Shown here in pieces: positions 60,417 through 64,000 of a DNA stretch of 64,000 bases (its first letter is position 1; each line of letters opens with the position of its first letter). The position numbers and the translations under genes were made by a program. Below the pieces are notes generated by a model that was not told the DNA's origin, searched no databases, and worked only from the letters and a program-made list of their open reading frames with translations. The stretch comes from Bordetella parapertussis (lineage in GTDB: Bacteria > Pseudomonadota > Gammaproteobacteria > Burkholderiales > Burkholderiaceae_C). The stretch covers positions 62,001 to 126,000 of the forward strand of contig CAMDKD010000001.1 of NCBI GenBank assembly GCA_945901125.1. Direction: 5' to 3'.

Positions 60417-61124
60417 TCATTTGGGCATGTCTTCTGGACGGGGCTTAGACATCGGCGGCTCAGGTGGTTGCTTGCGGTTTGCGCCATCGACTTCGATTTG
60501 TTGACGGTGTTTTTCAGCTTCATCCAATTTGCGTTGGTAATCAGCGCGTTTTTTGGCTACCTCGGCTGCTTTTTCCTGCTGTCTGCGCTGCCGTTCCTTG
60601 ATTTCTTGCATCCGTTTTTCAAACTTTTCGCGGTTGGCTTCAATCTCTTCCTGTTGCTGCAAGTGTTTTTCATTTTTATCCAGGTTTTCTTGTAACTTGT
60701 CCAGATAGATATTGCGAAACTCCATGCGCTTTTCTTCATCATCGATTTGCTTTTCGACGCTTTGTTTTTCTTCAATTCGCTGCAAGGCTTTGTCAGTAAT
60801 TTGCTGGCGCTGGTAGGCATTAAGCAAAATCTCCTGGCGACGCAAATCATTGTCTATTTCAATTTTTTTCTGCTGAGCGTCCATCTTGCAATTGCTCACC
60901 ACGATTTGCTGATAACACGCTTTGACCGTGTCTTTGTATTCTTTTAAAGCTGTATCCCGGGCGGTTTTGATACGCGTACGCTCTTCTTCGACATTAACGC
61001 CTTGCAGGCTTTGCTCAGCGGGAAGTACGACCGGGGTATTGACGGCCTGCCAAGCTTGCAATGGAAAGGCAATGCCCAGGCAAAAGCCAGAAAGAATCAG
61101 CGTTTTTTTCATATTCAAGTTCAT
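60417..61124 (-). CDS. Secreted coiled-coil protein of unknown function
   Basis: A 235-residue protein with a signal peptide (MKKTLILSGFCLGIAFPLQA) followed by one long, highly charged coiled coil (Glu/Lys/Arg/Gln-rich from ~45 to ~205, for example EEIEANREKFEKRMQEIKER) and a Pro-rich tail. Two Cys (KACYQQIVVSNC) may form a disulfide. Probably periplasmic. It sits between zapE and the helicase gene on the same strand, so it may be co-transcribed with zapE (2-bp gap). No family was recognised. Confidence 0.75.
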   Translation of the reverse strand: MNLNMKKTLILSGFCLGIAFPLQAWQAVNTPVVLPAEQSLQGVNVEEERTRIKTARDTALKEYKDTVKACYQQIVVSNCKMDAQQKKIEIDNDLRRQEILLNAYQRQQITDKALQRIEEKQSVEKQIDDEEKRMEFRNIYLDKLQENLDKNEKHLQQQEEIEANREKFEKRMQEIKERQRRQQEKAAEVAKKRADYQRKLDEAEKHRQQIEVDGANRKQPPEPPMSKPRPEDMPK

Positions 61125-61126
61125 GC

Positions 61127-62224
61127 TTATGTCAATGAAGTATCTACCATACGGCGTCCCAGTGCCAAAAAACCGGCCGACTGCATTTCACGCAAGCGTG
61201 AAGCCGTTCGAGGGAATTCGTGAGACATCGGGCCTTCGGTGTACAAGGCCTCGGGTTCAACCTCAGCCTGAATCACCAGTTTGACACGTCTGTCATACAA
61301 AACATCGATCAACCAGGTAAAGCGCCGCGCCTCGGAAGACATGCGCACTTCCATTCGGGGCACGCCGCTCAGAAACACCGTGTGAAACTGGCTGGCAATC
61401 TCCAGAAAATCGTTTTGCGAGCGCGGGCCGCCGCACAACACCTTGAAATCAAACCAGACCATGCCACCTGCCCGCCGCTTGGCCCACAATTTTCGCTCTT
61501 CAATGGTTAACAAGCCGTCCTGATCCGGGGACTCTGCCAAACGGTTGAACGTGTCCTGCATCAGTGCCTCGGTGTTTTCGTTGCAAGGAGTTAAGTACAA
61601 CTGCGCCTGTTCAAGCATTCTTCCCCGGTAATCGACCCCGTTGTCTACATTGACGACATCCAAGCTGGCATTGAGTAAATCAATGGCCGGCAACAACCGG
61701 TCACGGTGCAAGCCGTCAGGGTATAGCTCATCCGGGCGGAAATTGGATGTGGTAACAAAACCTATGTCGTTGCGTTGCATGGCCATCAGCAGCCGGTGCA
61801 GAATCATCGCGTCTGTGATGTCGGCTATGTGAAATTCATCAAAGCAAATCAGCTTAAAGCGCTTTGCCATACGCACGCCGAGTTCATCCAAAGGGTTGAC
61901 GGTGCCCTGTAATTCACGCAATTCACGATGTACTTCGCGCATGAATTCGTGAAAATGCAAACGGGTTTTGCGCTCTATCGGTACTGCCTGGTAAAAACAA
62001 TCCATCAAAAAGCTTTTGCCGCGACCGACACCGCCATACAAATACACCCCTTTTGGTAGGTTCGGGTGATTGATCAGCTTTTTCAGCTTGTTACCGCGTT
62101 TATGTTTGTATTCAGCCCATTCAGTGGCGCAGCGATCAAGCACCGACACCGCACCCATTTGGGCCGGATCGGCAATAAATCCCCGGTTTTTCAGTTCCTG
62201 CTGGTAAGTTTCAAGTACGGACAT
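61127..62224 (-). CDS. zapE: Cell division ATPase ZapE (AFG1 family)
   Basis: A 365-residue AFG1-like AAA ATPase. Walker A is GGVGRGKSFLMD (about residue 64), Walker B is LICFDEFHIADI, and GFVTTSNFRPDELYPDGLHRDR follows. ZapE associates with the Z-ring when division is stressed. It is followed 2 bp later by the coiled-coil gene. Confidence 0.93.
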   Translation of the reverse strand: MSVLETYQQELKNRGFIADPAQMGAVSVLDRCATEWAEYKHKRGNKLKKLINHPNLPKGVYLYGGVGRGKSFLMDCFYQAVPIERKTRLHFHEFMREVHRELRELQGTVNPLDELGVRMAKRFKLICFDEFHIADITDAMILHRLLMAMQRNDIGFVTTSNFRPDELYPDGLHRDRLLPAIDLLNASLDVVNVDNGVDYRGRMLEQAQLYLTPCNENTEALMQDTFNRLAESPDQDGLLTIEERKLWAKRRAGGMVWFDFKVLCGGPRSQNDFLEIASQFHTVFLSGVPRMEVRMSSEARRFTWLIDVLYDRRVKLVIQAEVEPEALYTEGPMSHEFPRTASRLREMQSAGFLALGRRMVDTSLT

Positions 62225-62307
62225 GGCCTTCGTATTGTGCCCTTTAATGGATTTTGACTAAATATGAGGCACTTTCATACTCCTTCAATTACTGACTTAA
62301 GGTGGAA

Positions 62308-62321
62308 TTGATCTAAGTCAA
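62308..62321. promoter_or_regulatory. FNR/ANR-like box
   Basis: TTGATCTAAGTCAA matches the FNR consensus (TTGAT-N4-ATCAA) with one mismatch, 65 bp upstream of the cupredoxin start. It suggests oxygen-dependent control. The AT-rich ATAAGAATAAT stretch just downstream could hold a Fur site, but this is weak. Confidence 0.55.
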
Positions 62322-62385
62322 TACAAATAAGAATAATTCGCAGTTAGAATAAACGAAATAGATACACATCATCGGAGCAAACACC

Positions 62386-62739
62386 ATGTTCTTATTTATG
62401 TTTCGCCGACTTGTTCTGATAAACGCGTTCGGGATAGCACTATCAGTTGTAGGATTAAGCAGTCTGCACGCCCAAGAATTTGAAAAGACCTTGGTCATCA
62501 AAAATCACGTATTTGAACCCGACGAATTGAAAGTGCCGGCCAATCAAAAAATCAAATTGATTGTGCATAACCAGGACAGCAGTGCAGAAGAATTTGAGAG
62601 CAAAAGCCTTAAGCGCGAAAAAATTATTGCAGCAGGTGCCAAAACCACCATAGTCATTGGCCCGTTAAAGCCGGGTAAATACGAGTTCTTCGGGGAATTT
62701 AATCCCGCAACCGCCAAAGGCGTGGTCATCGCTGAATAA
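62386..62739 (+). CDS. Cupredoxin-like iron-transport protein (FtrB-like)
   Basis: A 117-residue periplasmic protein with a signal peptide (ending near LHAQEF). It has the cupredoxin_1 pattern of the iron-transport type: FEPDELKVPANQKIKLIV, EEFESKSLKREKI and IGPLKPGKYEFFGEFNPATAKG. It is similar to FtrB of bacterial ferrous-iron importers, which works beside an FTR1 permease. An FTR1 remnant follows 14 bp later, but it is broken. The gene itself looks intact. Confidence 0.75.
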   Translation: MFLFMFRRLVLINAFGIALSVVGLSSLHAQEFEKTLVIKNHVFEPDELKVPANQKIKLIVHNQDSSAEEFESKSLKREKIIAAGAKTTIVIGPLKPGKYEFFGEFNPATAKGVVIAE

Positions 62740-62753
62740 GCAAGGAGAACAAG

Positions 62754-63175
62754 ATGCTGGGTACCGGAATCATTGTTTTCAGGGAAACGCTGGAAGCCGC
62801 TTTGTTCATCGGCATCGTGGCCGCTTCAACCAAGGGCTTGGCTAAGCGCACACGTTGGCTGAGCTTAGGTGTGACCATGGGCTTGCTCGGTTCTCTGCTG
62901 ATGGCATCCGCCATGGAAAGCATAAGCAACTGGGCCGAAGGCTTTGGTACCGACCTGGTGACAGCTTGCATTTTGATTCTGGCTTTGGCGATGCTGGCAT
63001 GGCATTGCATTTGGGTATCTGCGCATGCCCAGGACTTGGTGAAGGATGCTCGCTCAATTGGCAGCAATGTTGCCAGCTTCAACTGCTGTTTTATGTAAGC
63101 ACTGTGCTTGTGATTTATTTTGCATCCAGACTTGTTCTTCAGCGGGTCAACAAACCGCAATTAAACCCTGCTTAA
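62754..63175 (+). pseudogene. FTR1-family iron permease, internally deleted
   Basis: The frame from ATG 62754 encodes the FTR1 N-terminus with the iron motif RETLE (VFRETLEAALFIGIVAAS) and three or four helices to about residue 105 (KDARSIGSNVAS). It then ends at 63098 after a few unrelated residues. In another frame (stop 63175) the last FTR1 helix continues as QLLFYVSTVLVIYFASRLVL. The middle, with the second RExxE-type motif, is missing. So a deletion of very roughly 130 codons removed the centre and shifted the frame. Intact FTR1 proteins have ~270-280 residues. The product cannot be a working permease. Confidence 0.75.
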
Positions 63176-63198
63176 AAAAGCTTAGGCCAGATCTACTC

Positions 63199-63999
63199 TC
63201 AATTGAAGCTCACGCCTCTTGGTATCAATCTGTGTTCATAGGCCTGGCGTGTCAGTTCTTCGCGGTAATCCGGGTGGGCAATAGATATAAGGGATAAAGC
63301 CCGCTCAGGCACGGATTTGCCCTTGAGGTTGACGATGCCGTATTCGGTGACCACGAACATCATGTCGGTGCGCGGCGTGGTCACCATGTTGCCCGGCGTG
63401 AGAGACAAAGCGATACGGCTTTTGCGCTCGCCGCGTTTTTCAAACGTTGACGACAAGCACATGAAAGACTTACCGCCTTCGGAAGCATAAGCGCCTCGTA
63501 CAAACTGTAGCTGGCCGCCAGTGCCGCTGATATGACGCAAACCGTCAGACTCGGACGCCGCTTGTCCTTGCAAATCCATTTGCGTGGTGTTGTTGATGGC
63601 GACCACACGTTGGTTGCGCATGATGACATGCGGCAAATTGGTGTCAGCGACCGGCAGGCAAGCCATGTCTGGGTTGCGGTGCAAGCTGTCGTAGTAAGCC
63701 TGAGAACCCAGACCGAATGAAAACGCCATCTTGCCAGCGTGCACTTGTTTGCGGGCATTGGTGATTTTTCCTGCGAGGTAAAGCGCCATCATGCCTTCGG
63801 TCAGCATTTCAGAATGCACGCCCAAGTCTTTGGCGTTGCTGTGCAGCAGTTGTTCACACACGGCATTCGGCATGCCGCCGATACCTATTTGCAGACACGA
63901 GCCGTCTTCAATTTCTGCGGCTATCAATTTGCCCACCGCGATGTCGACTTCGCTGGCCGGTGGATTTGGCAGCTCAGGCGCGGGCTGGTTGTCGCCTTC
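63199..63999 (-). CDS. Acetyl-CoA hydrolase/CoA-transferase, 5' end outside window
   Basis: The frame is open to the window edge; at least 266 C-terminal residues are seen and the GTG at 63936 is internal. Motifs include LQIGIGGMPNAVCEQLL, ISGTGGQLQFVRGAYASEGGKSFM and VVTEYGIVNLKGKSVPERAL, the pattern of the acetyl-CoA hydrolase/transferase (Cat1, 4-hydroxybutyrate or butyrate CoA-transferase) family. It moves CoA between acetate and another acyl group. The CoA-thioester-forming Glu lies around VVTEYG. The substrate is unknown. It converges on the FTR1 remnant. Confidence 0.88.
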   Translation of the reverse strand, partial: EGDNQPAPELPNPPASEVDIAVGKLIAAEIEDGSCLQIGIGGMPNAVCEQLLHSNAKDLGVHSEMLTEGMMALYLAGKITNARKQVHAGKMAFSFGLGSQAYYDSLHRNPDMACLPVADTNLPHVIMRNQRVVAINNTTQMDLQGQAASESDGLRHISGTGGQLQFVRGAYASEGGKSFMCLSSTFEKRGERKSRIALSLTPGNMVTTPRTDMMFVVTEYGIVNLKGKSVPERALSLISIAHPDYREELTRQAYEHRLIPRGVSFN

Positions 64000-64000
64000 G

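Noticed and set aside
1..64000. tRNA, rRNA or tmRNA genes
   Set aside because: No cloverleaf-like or conserved RNA sequence was recognised by eye; a covariance-model scan would be decisive.

Overview
The window looks like the chromosome of a betaproteobacterium of the order Burkholderiales, probably close to Comamonadaceae. The conserved order purA-hisZ-DUF2065-hflC-hflK-hflX-hfq-der-bamB-yfgM-hisS-ispG-rlmN-ndk, the block guaA-guaB-rnfH-ratA with divergent smpB, and the extra infA next to a cold-shock gene are all typical of that group. Core genes are moderately GC-rich by eye. No rRNA, tRNA, CRISPR array or prophage structural gene was recognised.

Region 1 (1-14.2 kb): the 3' part of an ankyrin-repeat gene, a DUF3365-type haem protein and an aldehyde dehydrogenase, then a minus-strand block. 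That block holds an LD-carboxypeptidase, a four-carbon acid sugar kinase (OiaK-like), a RuBisCO-like protein (OiaX/OiaT-like), an SDR, a fusion of tRNA deaminase TadA with a haloalkane-dehalogenase-like hydrolase, a methyltransferase, infA and csp. metY and a CoA-binding protein run on the plus strand, and lpxO follows. Two patches of about 0.6 kb, built from shared intergenic repeat modules, lie in opposite orientation at 3.2-3.8 and 12.8-13.3 kb and bracket about 9 kb.

Region 2 (14.5-23.5 kb): a plus-strand sugar-acid locus with an HpcH/HpaI aldolase, a D-2-hydroxyacid dehydrogenase, a complete CUT1-type ABC importer (binding protein, two permeases, ATPase) and a 663-residue protein that I read as a D-apionate-lactonase (ApnL) family member. 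Together with the kinase and RuBisCO-like protein of region 1 this suggests a split pathway for D-apionate or a related branched sugar acid.

Region 3 (23.6-31.9 kb): a vapBC pair and then an AT-rich island of about 7.6 kb inserted at the 3' end of guaA. It is flanked by an 8-bp direct repeat (TCCCACTC). It carries a full-length tyrosine integrase at the guaA end, a second short tyrosine recombinase, a small HUH-type Rep protein, an iteron-like noncoding region, a DUF6641-like protein, a proline-rich protein, a truncated H-NS-like protein, an unknown protein, and a cargo O-acyltransferase whose reading frame contains 8.5 copies of a TCAG repeat. This looks like a small non-conjugative integrative element with its own replication initiator and a phase-variable surface-modification gene.

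Region 4 (31.9-62.2 kb): dense housekeeping genes for purine synthesis (guaA, guaB, purA), trans-translation (smpB), tRNA selenation (mnmH), FtsH modulation (hflKC), RNA chaperone (hfq), ribosome GTPases (der, hflX), outer-membrane assembly (bamB, bamD), isoprenoid synthesis (ispG), rRNA modification (rlmN, rluB, rluD), chromosome segregation (scpB), a DinG-like helicase and zapE.

Region 5 (62.2-64 kb): a cupredoxin gene behind an FNR-like box, followed by an FTR1 iron-permease gene that has lost its middle and is a pseudogene, and the 3' part of a CoA-transferase gene leaving the window.
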